The position numbers and the translations under genes are program-made. The notes under the pieces were generated by a model. It worked only from the letters and a program-made list of their open reading frames with translations. It made no database searches and had not been told where the DNA came from. Shown one piece after another: positions 11,374 to 25,300 of a DNA stretch of 64,000 bases. Numbering within the stretch: the first letter of the stretch is position 1; each line of letters starts with the position of its first letter. The stretch comes from Chinchilla lanigera (Eukaryota; Chordata; Mammalia; Rodentia; Chinchillidae): assembly GCF_000276665.1 (NCBI RefSeq), contig NW_004955446.1:12299646-12363645 (forward strand). The letters are read 5' to 3'.

Positions 11374-14300
11374 TATACTAGAAACCACTGAGAAAATAAC
11401 AAAAAGCATACTGTAGCATTATTAAAATGCTACATTACAAAATACTCATTTGCAGCAAAAAAAAAGCAATAAAGTAGAAAAATAAGGCATAAGATATAGG
11501 AAAAATAGCCGAAATAACCCCAATTTATCAATAAAATTAAACATGAATGGATTAAGCAACCCAGAAATGAGAGATACTTACTGATCTGATAAAAATACAA
11601 AGTAAACTAAATATAAGAGACACTAATACAGGAGACACTTTAAATTTACTGATATAAAGAAGACTGGAAAAGATATATTATGCCATAGACAGCCAAAGGA
11701 AAAAAAAAGCTTAAGTGGTTATACTAACATGAGACAAGATACACTTTAATAGAGCATGAAAATAAATGAAGTAAAAACTGACAGTAACAAAGGGAGAAAC
11801 AGACAATGTAAAGAGCAGTTAAGAGACAGCACCCAACTTACAATCATGGATATAACAACCAGAAGGAATTACTTAAGAAAAGAGTGAACAACAACATTAA
11901 TTAACCAGAACTAAGAGACAGACCATGTGTCAAGGTATTATGTATATTTGGACCAACTGACAATGACTGAAATAATACCGAATACCAAGTATATTCTTAA
12001 CAAAAATAGAGGGAAATTTAAAAAGACAAAATTTGAAGGGAATTCACAAATATGGCAATTAACACACTTCTAAGTAATCAATGGGTCAACCAAGTCAAAG
12101 GGGAAATGAAAAAATACCTTAAGAATGAAAATGACACAATATACAAAACTAACAAAATTGAAAAACCTTTGTACAAAGGATTGAAATTCTTAGAATCAGA
12201 AATAAAAGAGGACACTATGAACAACTTTACAGAACTGCAAGGATTAAAGTAACAATACAAATAACTGTATACAAATAAAGATAACTATGGTGACACAAAT
12301 TAATTCCTAGTAAGATACAAATTTTGGAAAGTATTGCAGGAAGAAACAGAAAACTTGAGACCAGCTTGACAGCAGACGCCTGAAATCCCTACATGAAAGG
12401 CTTGGCAACTTAAGACCCTGTCTCAAAAATTTTTTAACAAGCAGGGCTAGGAAATGTATCTTAGTAGTAAAACGCCACTGAGTTCAATCCCAAGTACAAC
12501 TGAAATAAAATCAAGTAAAAAAGAAAGACAATCCACATAGGCCATACCAAGTAAAAAGACTAACATAGTAATCAAAAAACTACCCACAAATAATAGCCCA
12601 GGCTTAGGTAGCCACACTGCCAGGTTATACCAAATACTTAAAGATATCATACGAATTCTTCAAAGCAGAGGAGAATACTTTCTAAACTCCGTCTATCAAG
12701 CCACTGATACCAAACCCAAAGACATTGTAAGAAAACTACAATCAGTGTCTTCTATGAGTATGGGTGCAAAAATCCTCAACAACATAGTAGCAAAATGAAT
12801 CCACCAATATATTAAACAAAAAATACACCATTACAAAGCAGGACTTATCTCAGGGATCCAAAGTTGGTTTAATGTCTGAAAATGGAAATTCATATTTTGT
12901 TGTCAAAAGTAAGGACACCATTTTGAGGACAGAATTTAGATTATTTAAAAAATTAATTCCTCAGGACAGAGTTTATTACTTCTTATCTTACAGTAATTGT
13001 ATTTAGACAAATTTTTTGAGTCTGAAAAACCAATTCATTAAAAACACGCATATAATTGACTTTAAGGGTAACAGCTTACCTTAACATTTGACTTTTTTGA
13101 GAAATTCACCACTACTCCCCAGCCAAAGTCGTCTCCTTCATTCTTTACCTGAAGATAAGAAAGTAAACCATAATACATCAAAAAGGCGAGTGCAGCTTTC
13201 CATCCCTACATTATAAGAGAATTTTTTTATTTCCTACTATTTTCTCAAAGATAAATGCTATATTCAAGTACCAAGATCTTAATTTTACAAGAAAAAAAAA
13301 AAGCCAAAGTTCAATCCTATTCAATCCTTAGAATAGGATTCAACTGGCAAATAAAATGAGTGTAATTTGTTCTGAGAATATTTTGAGTCTTCTACATCTC
13401 ATGACTTTATCTAAGACTTTATTTAAATTGTACTTTAGGTAGTATTAATCAGAAATACTTTATATAGTAATTTCAAAATTATTTCAATTTGTGTTTCCCA
13501 AAATGAAAACCACTGGTGATTTTTATAAAAGGCCTTCAAAAGGCCCATAAATCAGTGTCCTACGAAAGAGTTAAAATAATTATCACAGATCAATTACTGT
13601 AGCAGGAAGCATTTTACCAAAGTAAGCACCAGATTGTTATCCAAAACACTGAAATAGTGAAATATTTTATGAACAATGACATACCTTTACCAAACGACCT
13701 GGTTGTAGAAATGGTAAGCAGTATTTTGGTTTGTGAATATATTCTTCAATTTCTTTACCCAATTTAGCAAGCTGCTGTCTAATCTTGTAATAGATGACTA
13801 CACTTTCTTCATTAGGAATTACTATTTTATTGTACTGTTGTTCTGAGTTTTTAACCTCTGAAAATAAAATACATGCATGATATAACATATGTATATATAA
13901 TTTATAAATTACATCCATCAATTATATTTTTTAATACTATAAGTATAAGGAACAAAGTCAGTTTGCACAGATTATACTGGAAGTTTTAAGGAAAAGACTC
14001 TTTAGCAATGACTTAAGGCATACAGTCTAATTATCCCCTTCCTTCTCCATTAAGGTCACCTTATGTCTCAGCCTATGGTAACTATCCTCTTACTGTACGA
14101 TTCCATTCTCCACCCTAACTTTGCCTCTAGTGCTATTTCCCTTCCTCCTTCATTCCAGTATGCTTCCAATCCATTGTTTACGAACTATTTTTGTTGTGAT
14201 AAAATACACATAACACAAAATTTACTATTAGTGATATTTAGTATGTTCACAACCAATACCTTTTTAGTTCAGGAACTTCTCTACCACTCCAAAATGAAAC

Positions 14301-17300
14301 TATACCCATTAACAAAACACTTCATTTTGCCAATCTTTCTCTGTGCTTTCTGTCTCTATGGGTTTTTCTAGTCTAGACACTGCATACATATGGCAACAGA
14401 CAATATGTGGGCTTTTATGTCTGGCTTCCTTTCATTAAGCATGTTTCTGAAGTTTATCTATAAAAGTATACACTAGTACTTCATCAGGAGTTTTTGGATA
14501 ATACTCTACTATATGAATATAATGCATGTGTCCACAGATTTATCTGCTGATGGACATCTAGATTACTCTTACTCTCTGGTTATGATGCGTGGTGCTACTA
14601 TGAATATCAAACAAGTTTTTGATTGAATATGTCTTCAATTCTTTGGATATATACCCAGGCATGAAGTTGCTGGGTGATACGATAGTTCTCTATATAACTT
14701 AATACACGGGCAACCTATTTTCTATACTGACCACATCATTTTGTTGTCCTCCACCCTTTACTTTTTATGGTTCTGGAGATCAAACCCAGGACCTGGCATT
14801 GTTGTTTTTCTTAAAAATAAATACCAAATGGCCAGAAATATTAAGGAAAGAATAAATTGTTTTATGCTCTATCCTCCACATAAGGGTTTTTTTTTTTTAA
14901 AGGAGAAAAAGAAATTGACTTCTTTGGATCTTTTAAGCATTTTTCATTCCTCTAAGGCTTATCACAGTTTAACTGTGGCTGTATAAAAGTAAGTAAATTG
15001 CTCCCTTTGCACCAGTGATAAAAAGGAACCTCTAGGGCTGGGGATTTAGCTCAGTGGCACAGCACTTGCCTGGCAAGGGCAAGGTCGTGAGTTCGATTCC
15101 CGGTACCAGAAGAAAACAACAACAAAAAAAGGAACCTCTAGCTTGCCACTGTTAAATCAATCATGGTATTTTCAAAAATGGAAATAAAACTCACTAAACA
15201 TATTTTCAAAGAATACTTACAATTGTAAAAGCCAGAATAATGAGCGCGTGAATATAAAGTATTCAACACAAGGCTAGGCATAAGGTACATATTTAACAAA
15301 TGATATCAATTATAAATACCATAATTATTACAAAAACTGCACATCTCATTCTTTTTTTGGTTTTTCTCCGGTACCGGGAACCGAACTCACAACCTTGTGC
15401 TTGCCAGGCAGGCGCTTTTTGCCGCTGAGCTAAATCCCCAGCCCCTCATTCTTTACATATGTGAGAAAGAAGAACAAACTACAAAATGTTAAAGTGGTTT
15501 AACAGCTATTTTTATGAAAGAATAATTTTAACTTTGTTTCTGCATTTTGTGTTCCCACTTTTATGACTATGCATTATTTTTATAAGATTAACCAAACCCA
15601 TAGCTTAAAAACTTTATAGTTTTTAGTCAGCTCTATGTAATGATCAGTTACACTATGTGAACATACTTACTACAGAACAACTACTTTTTTGGACTTTAGA
15701 TAAACATGATATTAGGAAATGGAAATTCCAAAAACGCTGAACTCAAATCCAAGTTAAAATGCCATAGTACTCTTAGAAATGGTACAAGATCAAAGTCAAA
15801 TGTACAGATGTATCTTACAAGTCAAATCTTAATCTACCAAGCTCTTTAAAATTTCATTATTCAGGAATATGCATTATCATATGACAGACATGCTAAACCA
15901 ATAAACTATACTGTGGTAGAACCAATTAGAAAAAGTGTTTGGCCAGCCTTTTCCTACTTTCACTTTCAACTGCTCCAGTCTAAGAAGACTGGACTACAAT
16001 CGTACTACAATCCTAAGGAACAAGATGTCTCACTAGCAAAAAACAAGGCCAAATTAGCCAATAATATAATCATTTTATTTAATCTAGTTAAAAGAAGGAT
16101 GTTTTTTATACTTACTCTCTACTACTCCTGGAATTGCTCTATAATGCTGAAACTGGTAGAAGGATTTTTCTAGCATATACTCAGGGTTAATTTCTTCAAC
16201 ACGTAGTAAGTTCAAAACCATGTTGTAGGTCAAATGGAAAGCACTATTGAGAGGATCGGCTGAGCCCTAAGGGAGAAAAACATGTAAATTTTGCACATTT
16301 TTCAAATAAACTTACACAAGTAATTTTAACCTGATAAAATGCTAATCATTTAATCTATGTTAAGAAATACTATATAATATGATAGGATACTAAGAAATAC
16401 TATTCTTTCCTTGACCAAAACAAAGCGATAACATAGTTCTCTGCCTTCCAAACACATGTCGAAACTGCTTTTTCTGGCCTGCAGTGGTGGTATCAGTAAG
16501 TTATGGAGGTAATTAACATGCTACTTTCTGGACAAGTTTTTAATAGTTGGTGTGAAGACACAGGTGTAGGCAAAGACTTTTGTAAACAAAACTCTGCGTA
16601 GGAAAAATTACAGAAATCAACAACTGGGGGGTTGGGGATTTCACTCAGTTGCACAGCACCTGCCTGGCAAGCGCAAGGTTGTGAGTTCGATTCCTGGTAC
16701 CGGAAGAAAACCAAAAAAAAAAAAAAAAAAAAGAAATCAACAACTGGGATCATATCAAATTAAAAAGCTTTTGCATAGCAAAAGAAACTACCAGAGTGAA
16801 GAGACAATCCATAGAATGGGAAAAAATTTTTACTAGCTATTCCTCAAAGGGCCATTACCTAGAATACATAAAGAAGTTAAAAAATAATTAAACCCCCCCA
16901 ACTTCAAAGACCTAATCCAAAAATGGCATTTGAAATAAAGACACTTCTCAGACAAGGAAGTAGAAATAGCAAATAAATATGTGAAAAAATGTTCAGTATC
17001 ACTGGTCATTTCAGAAATGCAAATTAAAACAATACTCAGACTCCATCTCAGTCCAGAAAGAATGGCTATCATCAAGAAATCAACCAATAACAAATGCTGG
17101 GGGGCTGTGGGGAAAAAGGAACGCTTCTCCTCTGTTGGTGGGAATGTAAATTGGCACAGTCACTATGGAAATTAGCATGGAGATTTCTCAAAATACCAAA
17201 TCTGGGGGTTACACTTGACCCAGCTAGTCCTCTGCTAGGGATCTTCCCAAAATAATTAAAAGCATTAAACCACAGTGATATGTGCATACCCACATTTATA

Positions 17301-19301
17301 GCAGCACAATTTATAAGAGTTAAATCTTGGAAATAACTCATATGCTCATCAATAGATGGATAAATAAAATGCAGTATTTATATACAAGACAGTACTACTC
17401 TGCCTTAAAGAAGGATGAAGTTGAATCATTTACAAGTAAATGGATGCATAATTTTAAATAAAATAAGCAAGGCACACAAGCTTAAATATCCCACTGCTTT
17501 GCTTGTTTGAGAAACATAAAGGGTAAATAAGGAACCAAATGAACAGATATTTGAAAGTAGGAAGAACATGTTCAGGTGGAAAGGGGAATAAGGAGGGAGG
17601 GGAGAAAGGAAAATGGGATTAAAAATAACAAAAAATAGAAAAAATTAAAACAATGGGGAGAAGAAGAAGGGGAAAGGGAGCAGAGGGGGATGAGAGAAAA
17701 AGAATTAAGATATATTATGTACCGGTACAAATTCCACGTGAGTGTGAGCACTATGTGTAACAAATGTGGAATAATAAAAAATTAAAAAAAAATTTAAAAG
17801 TATGTTGTTTTAAACTGTCATTTCAGGTACACACAGAAGTATACTAGGTACTTAGCAATTACAAACTACTGCTTGCTAAGAAAGAAAGGGTGAAGAAGTT
17901 AGAAAAATAGCAGCCTCAGAACTGAATACTCAATTTAACAATGAAAATAATAAACTCATCTTTTTTAACCATTAAGTATTCACACAAATCTTTTGTTCAA
18001 AGGACCCCAAATACATGTCAATTCTTGACTGTAAAGGCCCCTCCCCCCTCTCTTTCCAGAAGTCACTCTTTTTTAGTTCTGAACTTCAAAACACAACCCC
18101 TCCCACCCTCACAGAGCTCACCTGCAGAAAATTTCTTTCATAAAACCTTTACTCATAAGCTGTCCAAAATCATCTCAAATTTCTCTGAACCAGAATTACT
18201 AGAACTCATTTTCTAGCAGTAAGTCTTGTACTATTTTCTGTTCTATGGATCCTTGGTCAGCCTGGTGTGATGGCAACTGCCTGTGTGATGGTACACCCCC
18301 TATTCTACCAGTTTGAGGTTGGAGGATTCCAAGTTTGAACCCTTTCTGGGAGACCCAGAATAAAAAGCAAAGTAAAAGATATATTACCAATTGGAGATAG
18401 ATTTTTGCAAAGGGGAAGGGGACCAAGAGACAGAGGGAAAGAGAGTGAAGGGATGAAAACGAGTTAAGATGTGTTATACATATGTACCAACTTCCCACAA
18501 GGAATGTAATCATTACTGCAAATGTAGTAATGATTTTTATACTTACTCTCTACTACTCTTTTTTTAAAACTAAAGTTTTAAAAATAAATAAAGGCTTGGG
18601 ATGTAGCTCAGTGCACAGGTCCTGGATTTTATCCCCTTATGCCAATCACTACCCAAAACCCTTTAATAAATCTTCAGCTGTTTTTTGGCTTTTTGGCTAT
18701 GAATAGCTGAAAATAATAAAATAATATATTAAATATAATATTATAAATCTTTAATAACATGTATAACCAGATGGATTTTATTGTCTCCACTTTGAACAAC
18801 AGAAGCTCAGAAAGGTGAAAGGACTTGCGAAGGCTAAATAGATGGAAGCTAAAATTAAGCATGACTGAGCCTAATGTCCTCCACACTGCAAGTTCATACA
18901 GTAACTTAATTTGTATCTCTATCAATAATCACTCATACATACTACTAAAAATAGATACTTTAAAATGTTGATCAAGTATTTTTCATTGTTCATGTATTTA
19001 ATGTGATTAGCCAACTTATACAGTCTCAAATAACCTAACAACAAACACCCTCATAAAAGGGTCACCTAAAACGTAACTGGAACAAAACAGGTTGTAACCA
19101 ATGATAAGTTAAGATCTGAAAAATTCTAGGCCAAATTGCTTACTGAAAAAATGTGAAGGGCTGAGGATGTGGCTCAGTGGTAGAGTTCTTGCCTTGCATG
19201 CACAAGGCCCTGGGTTCGATCCCTAGCACCACAAAAACAAACAAATAAAATGCAGGCTAAGTGGAATTGTTTGTAACCAAGAAGCCTGATCAATAAAATT
19301 A

Positions 19302-19333
<32 letters not shown>

Positions 19334-22300
19334 CAAAGAAAAAATGTGAAGAATGAGAAAATTAAATCAATTTTCTAAAGCATCTTCTGCAGTATTTTGT
19401 AAATACTAGTATACTTAAAACAATCGCTTACATTTTAGAATATATGGTTCATCAAGCAAGTAGTTTAAAAATTGCCAGTGTAAATGTTTTTGTATTATGA
19501 ACCATAAAGGTGGAAAAAGGAACAACACATGAATGTGGTTCTTTCCACTTTTTCTTCCAGAGCTCAGTAAGTAGTTATTTTGAGTACATCACACATCTAA
19601 TATCAAGAGTGTATGTATGTGTGTATTTATTTAAATAACAAGTGAATTCAAAATTATTTTCTTTGAAGCCAGTTCAATCTTCCTTAACTATTAACAATCT
19701 GGTTTACTGTTGAAAAGGACCCATCAATAACTAAAAGCACCGTACTCCTACTTCATGTATTGTGAGAAACCAGTAAGCTTATTTCATCATTTAAAAATTA
19801 AATAAATATCTTCATTTTGATAAATGAATAATGATGATATGTAGTCAAACTACTATAATATTTTTACATTCTTCAGACAACGTAAGCAGCATATTAGAAC
19901 ACATTAGTTTCTTCCAGTTGTACTGGAGAAATGTACAACATCTCTTAACTGCTGATAAATAAAAGATGCATTCAACAGTATTTCTAGAAGGTTCACATTT
20001 CCCCACTGAATCAACTTATGATTTGAAAAATTGTAATCCCTTGACTTAAAAGCTCAAAAAAAGTATACTGAAAGAACAAACTGCTGTTCTATGTCAAATT
20101 CTGTTTGAGTTAATGGTTGAAAAGTCTAATAAAGTGTAATGGACCTTAAGGTATCAGATAAACAACAACTAAAAAGAATACCACAAGAATAGCAGGACGG
20201 GAAAAGGTGAAGAGTTTCTCTATTATTCCTTTACAAATTAATCAAGTCAAAAAAAGAGAAGGGAAAATATTACAAAACTGAATATTGTTCACATGCTTAA
20301 ATATATAAATGTGTATACATGTAACGAGATACTGAAAACTGTTGCAACTATCTTTTCACCAACTAGTAAGTTGCCATGTATTTTGCCATCTTTTCGGCTA
20401 CTATCAACATGAGAAATAATTAAGTACTGTGCAACCATCTGAACTGCCCCATTACTTATAGGTGTACATTATAGATTGTACACCTATAAGTAATGATGTA
20501 GTCAGGTGTGCAATCCCAGCTGAAGCAGAAGGACTGTGAATTCAAACAAGGCTAGCCTGGGCTACACAGCAACATTCTGTATCAAAAACCCAGAAAGATT
20601 TAGGAAAAGAAACAGACAGACAAATAGCAGCTCCTTATCAACCTGTAGTGATCAAATAGCAAGTAAAAGAAATGTCTCTGAAGCCCATTAAGACTTAATA
20701 TTCATTACTGGAGCATAACCTAGCCAGTACTAACAATAGAGTATATCTACTTTCTTGACATACTGTACAAGATGACTGAAGAAGTTATGTATTCTAATAG
20801 TTCGAGAAAATAACTTATAATAGTCTTTCTGTTTAAGGATGTCATACTATTTAACAGTGAATCTCAATTACTTTTTTGGTTTATAAGAAAGCAAGCCTAA
20901 TAGAATAACAAACTGATTTTTAAGGTCATATACCTTATTAAGTATACCGACGAACACATTGCTATTTTATGTCAAATTGTATTTCAGCTAATAGCTGAGA
21001 AATCTATTTGTATAAGGTACTAGGAAGCAGTACCACATGCTGATTAAGAACATGGACTGAAATCCAAAATCAGGATTTGACACTTAACAACAGGATTTTG
21101 GACAAATTCTTTAATTTTTTTATGTAATTACTCATTTATAAAATATACATCATACCAGTAATTAGTAAGCAAATATTGTTAACTTTATGGAACGTATTAA
21201 ATATTCTGTAGGTATTAGTTATAACTGTTCCTGAATAAATTGCATATAAATTCTTTAATGACAATAAAATTACCTGAAAACACTCCTACAGGACAATTAG
21301 TCTTTTTTTAAGAATTAGTCTTAATAAAAGAAATGTGTCTAGAAATACAAATAGGTACTAAATCCTTCTAATTAATTACACTAACAATATTCAAAGTGCA
21401 ACGATCCATTTCACATCCACTAAGATAGCTAGCAATCAGAAAGACAGCTAACCAGTACTGGCTAGAATACAGAGAAATTGGTATCCTCTTACAGTGCTGG
21501 TGGGAATGTAAAATGGTGCCTGGCAGTTCCTCAAAATGTTAAACCCAGAATTCTTGTATAATTTAGCTATTAAACTCCTACTTATACACCCAGATGAAAA
21601 GAAAACAAATACACAGAAACTTGTAGACAAATGTTCATAGCAGCATTAATCACAGTGGTCAAAAAGCAAAAATGAACAACTGTCTATCCATTGATGAATG
21701 GATAAAAAATGTGGTATACGATGTAGAAGGTCACACACTGTATGAATCTGTTTATCTGAAACATCCAGAATGGACACATCTACAGACACAGTAGGATTAG
21801 TAGTTCCCAAGGCTTAGTGTACTAGGGAATTTGAGGAGAGAAAAGTGATTGATACAGTTTTTGGGGAGTTGCTGAACAAGCCTTAAATATCAAAATATAG
21901 ACAATATAATTTTTCAAATAGAGTAACAAATCCAGTAAATGTCAAGTAAATGAAAAGAAAACTAAAGGAACCAGATACTGCCATAAAAGTATAAACCTCC
22001 TACAACTGGTGAGAGATAATGTGACTCTGTTTTTTCCACGTATAAAATATAAGAGAAAAAAATAATACTGGAAGAATTTAAAGAAAATAATTAAAAAACA
22101 AATTTTCAGTCATGTGTAATTTTCCTTCCCTGAAGAACTAAAGTTAAATGACCCTACTCCCAAGTATTATCTTTTTAAAATAAAAATAAGATATCATATG
22201 ATTGCTATGAATATGTACAGACATACTGTCTTCACTCTCATAAGAAATACACATACCTTTATGTATTTTTGCTTTGGCATACTTTATCTCAAATTCTCCA

Positions 22301-25300
22301 CAAAGTTCTTGAGTTTTAGAATGAAATAGTCTATTTCATAGACACTGACACATACTACTATGTTTTAAAGCTTCATTGTACAATAGCTAATAAGCTGGCA
22401 ATCCATAATATATTTTTAGTTAATGTTTACTAGCTTGTTTTCTCTACGGCTTTTAAACTTCTTATTAAATGAAGGACAAGGAAAGCAATCAGGTCAAACT
22501 TTCTTGAGAAGCTCTTCAAATAAAAATAAAAATAAAAGGTAGAGGAGGTAGAAAAGGATAACTATTCACAATACTGAGCTATATCCAACTCAAAACTCAA
22601 AAACCAAGTAAAATAAAAGGATGATCTGTAATAAAGCTTAAGAACTTAAACTTATGATTAGACTGCTTTACATCAACAAGATTAACCAGAAAGCTATACT
22701 GCTGAATTAATTTATTGAGCTATTTGGGCTTGCAAAGGTAGAGAAAGCTGACTGTCTGAAATAATCATATGTCCTACTTCCTATTTTGACAGATAAAGAG
22801 CAAGATACGCAATGGAGGAGGCAGACAGAGGTATCTTAAATTTGAAGGGTGAAGTAAGTGCTTTGGCCTACTCTGGGGCTCTTCACATGGCCTCACCACT
22901 GCTGTGAGTGCTCTTTGCCAATTAAAGGAAGCTAGATGTAATATCTCAGTATTCTCAACAGTTATCCTCTTCTACCTTCTCAAGTGCAGATAGTTTAATC
23001 AATTTAACTACTTCAGAAAGTACATGAACTGATACAACTAATTTCAAAGTGGCTCCTAAACATATTCCTAGGATTCTGGGTTAAAGCACAGAACCTTAAC
23101 TCAGTTACCTTAAGCAGCTGTTTTCCAACTGTTGGGCTCATCTTTTCATCTACCATAAGAATTACAATTCCTCTGTCATCCATTCCCCTTCTTCCGGCAC
23201 GACCAGACATCTGAATGTATTCACCAGATGAAATCTGAATGAACGTAATTAATATTCAGAGTTTAGGAGATAACATGGTAAAAACATACTCTTAAATTTT
23301 CATTTATTGTAAAATTCACAAGTATAAGTTATATATCCCAAGAAAGGAACATGATTAAAAACATGAACTTTTAAGAGTATTAGGAATGTGGCTCAGGATA
23401 CAGTGTTTGTTTAATATACCTAAAGCCCTGGGGTATCATCCTTCCCACCAGAAATAAAACAAAACACTAGCAACAAAAATCTTTCAGGAGAGTTTAAGTA
23501 AAAGCACAAAAATGCAGAATACTTGGGAATAATGTTTCACACTAAATTTTAGCTCCAAAATAACTTAATTTTAAAACTAAAGCGAGTGTCTGCCGGCAAG
23601 CGCAAAGTCCTGAGTTTGATGCCTGGTACCCAAAAGAAAACAAAACAAAACAACTAAAGTGAATGACTGTTGTATGTTTTCAAATACAACACAGCTACCA
23701 GGAAATACTGTCTCACCCCTGCCTCCCTTAGACTTTGATCCTGTATCGTTAAGGGACATAAAAGAGGCTGAAGATCTATCTTATGGCTACTTCAGGCTGG
23801 TGGTGATGCTGGTGGTGGGGTGGTGGAGTGCTTGACCCTATCTTGCCAGGGAAGAGAAATAAAGGCAGGAAGGAATAAGGAAAATAATAATTTATAATTA
23901 TTATGTTTAAATAAGACCATAATAAAAAACCTCTGGCATAATGCTTAGCATATGATTGTGATTACATTTATTTTTAATTATAAATAATAATTTATAATTA
24001 TTATTATATGAGAAACAAGATAGCTCCTAGGCCACATGCATGTGCTTCTGGAACATTATAAATTTACACAAACAGAGTTGAGATTTAATATTATCTTGGT
24101 TGACTTAGAAATGTGGAGTCCAGGGCTGGGGATTTAGCTCAGCGGCAAAAGCGCCTGCCTGGCAAGCGCAAGGTCGTGAGTTCAGTTCCCGGTACCGGAG
24201 AAAAACCAAAAAAANNNNNNNNNNNNNNNNNNNNNNNNNNNNNNNNNNNNNNNNNNNNNNNNNNNNNNNNNNNNNNNNNNNNNNNNNNNNNNNNNNNNNN
24301 NNNNNNNNNNNNNNTATAATTATTATTTATAATTATAAATTATAGATTATACTTTATAGATTTATAAAGTTCCCCAAGGTTATCTCTCTATCTGTATTCT
24401 CTGCTTGTTTATGATTCTTTTCTTCTAGGCCTCTCATACCCCAAATCCCTTGAAGATATTTCTTTTACTTTTTTTTTGGTACTGGGAATAGAACTCAGGA
24501 CCTTGAGCTTGCCAGGGAGGCGCTTGTGCCACTGAGCTATATCCCTGCCCTGCTTGAAGATATTTTAACCACTTAACAGTTTACCTCTAGCATCACTCAT
24601 TACTTGGGCAGGTGTCATTTCAACCAGTTGATTGTTGTATTGAATAAATTTGATAAAATTGCCAATTTTATATTCCTTGTTATATTACCTTATAAAAATA
24701 AACAAAAAATGCAATTTCTGGCCATCCTGTATTTAAATAATTGGACTGGTAAGTGGCTAAGCCCATAACTTAGTTTAGTTGATAAAAAGCAGGCAGAAAT
24801 CTGATCTTAAAGAAACAGATAAAGAGTTCAACAAATGTTTTTAGGCAAAACATCTGAGATCACCCAGCTAAGAAAAAAATGCTAGCTCTGTGCTTTTCAC
24901 CCGTAAAATGGGCAATTATATATCTGTGGTCAAGCCATCCTTTTCCCATAAACTAAGATCAAGACAGAATTTCTTACACCTTCACAAATTCCATAGACTT
25001 CCAATTCCTGAAGAAAAACAAATATTCTCAGCTCCAGAAAATAATGCACCTCTCTTGAGGGCTCATATTCTATTTTCTTTTAGTACTTTAAATTTTGCCT
25101 TATTAAACCTCTTTATGTCTCTTAAAAAATAAAAAAAAAAATAAAGTTACCAAATTATAGAAAATTTTGGAAGACTGATAATTTCTAAAGAGAACTAGCA
25201 TTGCCTCATATTTGACACATTTTGCAATTAAAAAGAATCAAGAAAAAATGCTTTGCCTTTACAGTTCTTCCATGCATACTGAGGGGGTTTGATTTGTTAT

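Larger units (their letters stand above)
9539..12880 (+). mobile_element. Old L1 continued: ORF1-like then ORF2-like remnants
   Basis: 9540-10600 resembles L1M ORF1-region sequence (AGTCCCAGAAGGACTGGAAA, CCATATCCAGCAGC). 12040-12880 resembles ORF2 around the start of reverse transcriptase (CAAAAATCCTCAACAACATAG, then CAGGGATCCAAAGTTGG). Full of stops and frameshifts; interrupted by an ID relic, B1, CA repeat and B1-dID. Confidence 0.6.
5553..13079 (-). other. MTREX: MTREX intron 18
   Basis: 7.5 kb. The left third is AT-rich with one ID, two B1 elements and a DNA-transposon candidate. From about 8440 to 12880 it is mostly one old L1 on the plus strand, broken by a hAT-like element, an ID relic, a B1, a CA repeat and a B1-dID. 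Confidence 0.8.
13858..16115 (-). other. MTREX: MTREX intron 16
   Basis: Contains an old L1 3' piece on the minus strand (14165-14745), an ID relic, and two ID elements in opposite orientation (15036-15126 and 15354-15444). The remainder is AT-rich and featureless to me. Confidence 0.8.
16500..17795 (+). mobile_element. L1 3' end with ORF2 C-terminus and 3' UTR
   Basis: ATTAAAAAGCTTTTGCATAG, GAAATGCAAATTAAAACAAT and the GTTGGTGGGAATGTAAATTGG region mark the end of L1 ORF2; a purine-rich 3' UTR follows (GGGGAGAAGAAGAAGGGGAA) and an A-rich end near 17790. Frame is broken. An ID is inserted at 16629. Confidence 0.75.
16267..23108 (-). other. MTREX: MTREX intron 15
   Basis: 6.8 kb. L1 3' sequence with nested ID (16500-17795), an L1 tail (18380-18535), a copy of the exon 16 donor junction (18530-18558), a composite ID (19159-19337), a perfect inverted repeat (20451-20494), a B1, two MIR relics and another L1 piece. 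19340-20450 and 21935-23108 show nothing clear. Confidence 0.8.
23885..24350. repeat. AT-rich palindromic tract around an ID and gap
   Basis: AATAATTTATAATTATTAT occurs at about 23886 and 23986; after the gap TATAATTATTATTTATAATT continues. All are near self-complementary. Confidence 0.75.

Noticed and set aside
16833..17341. Open frames of 86-89 codons around the L1 piece
   Set aside because: They are antisense frames of degraded L1 ORF2.
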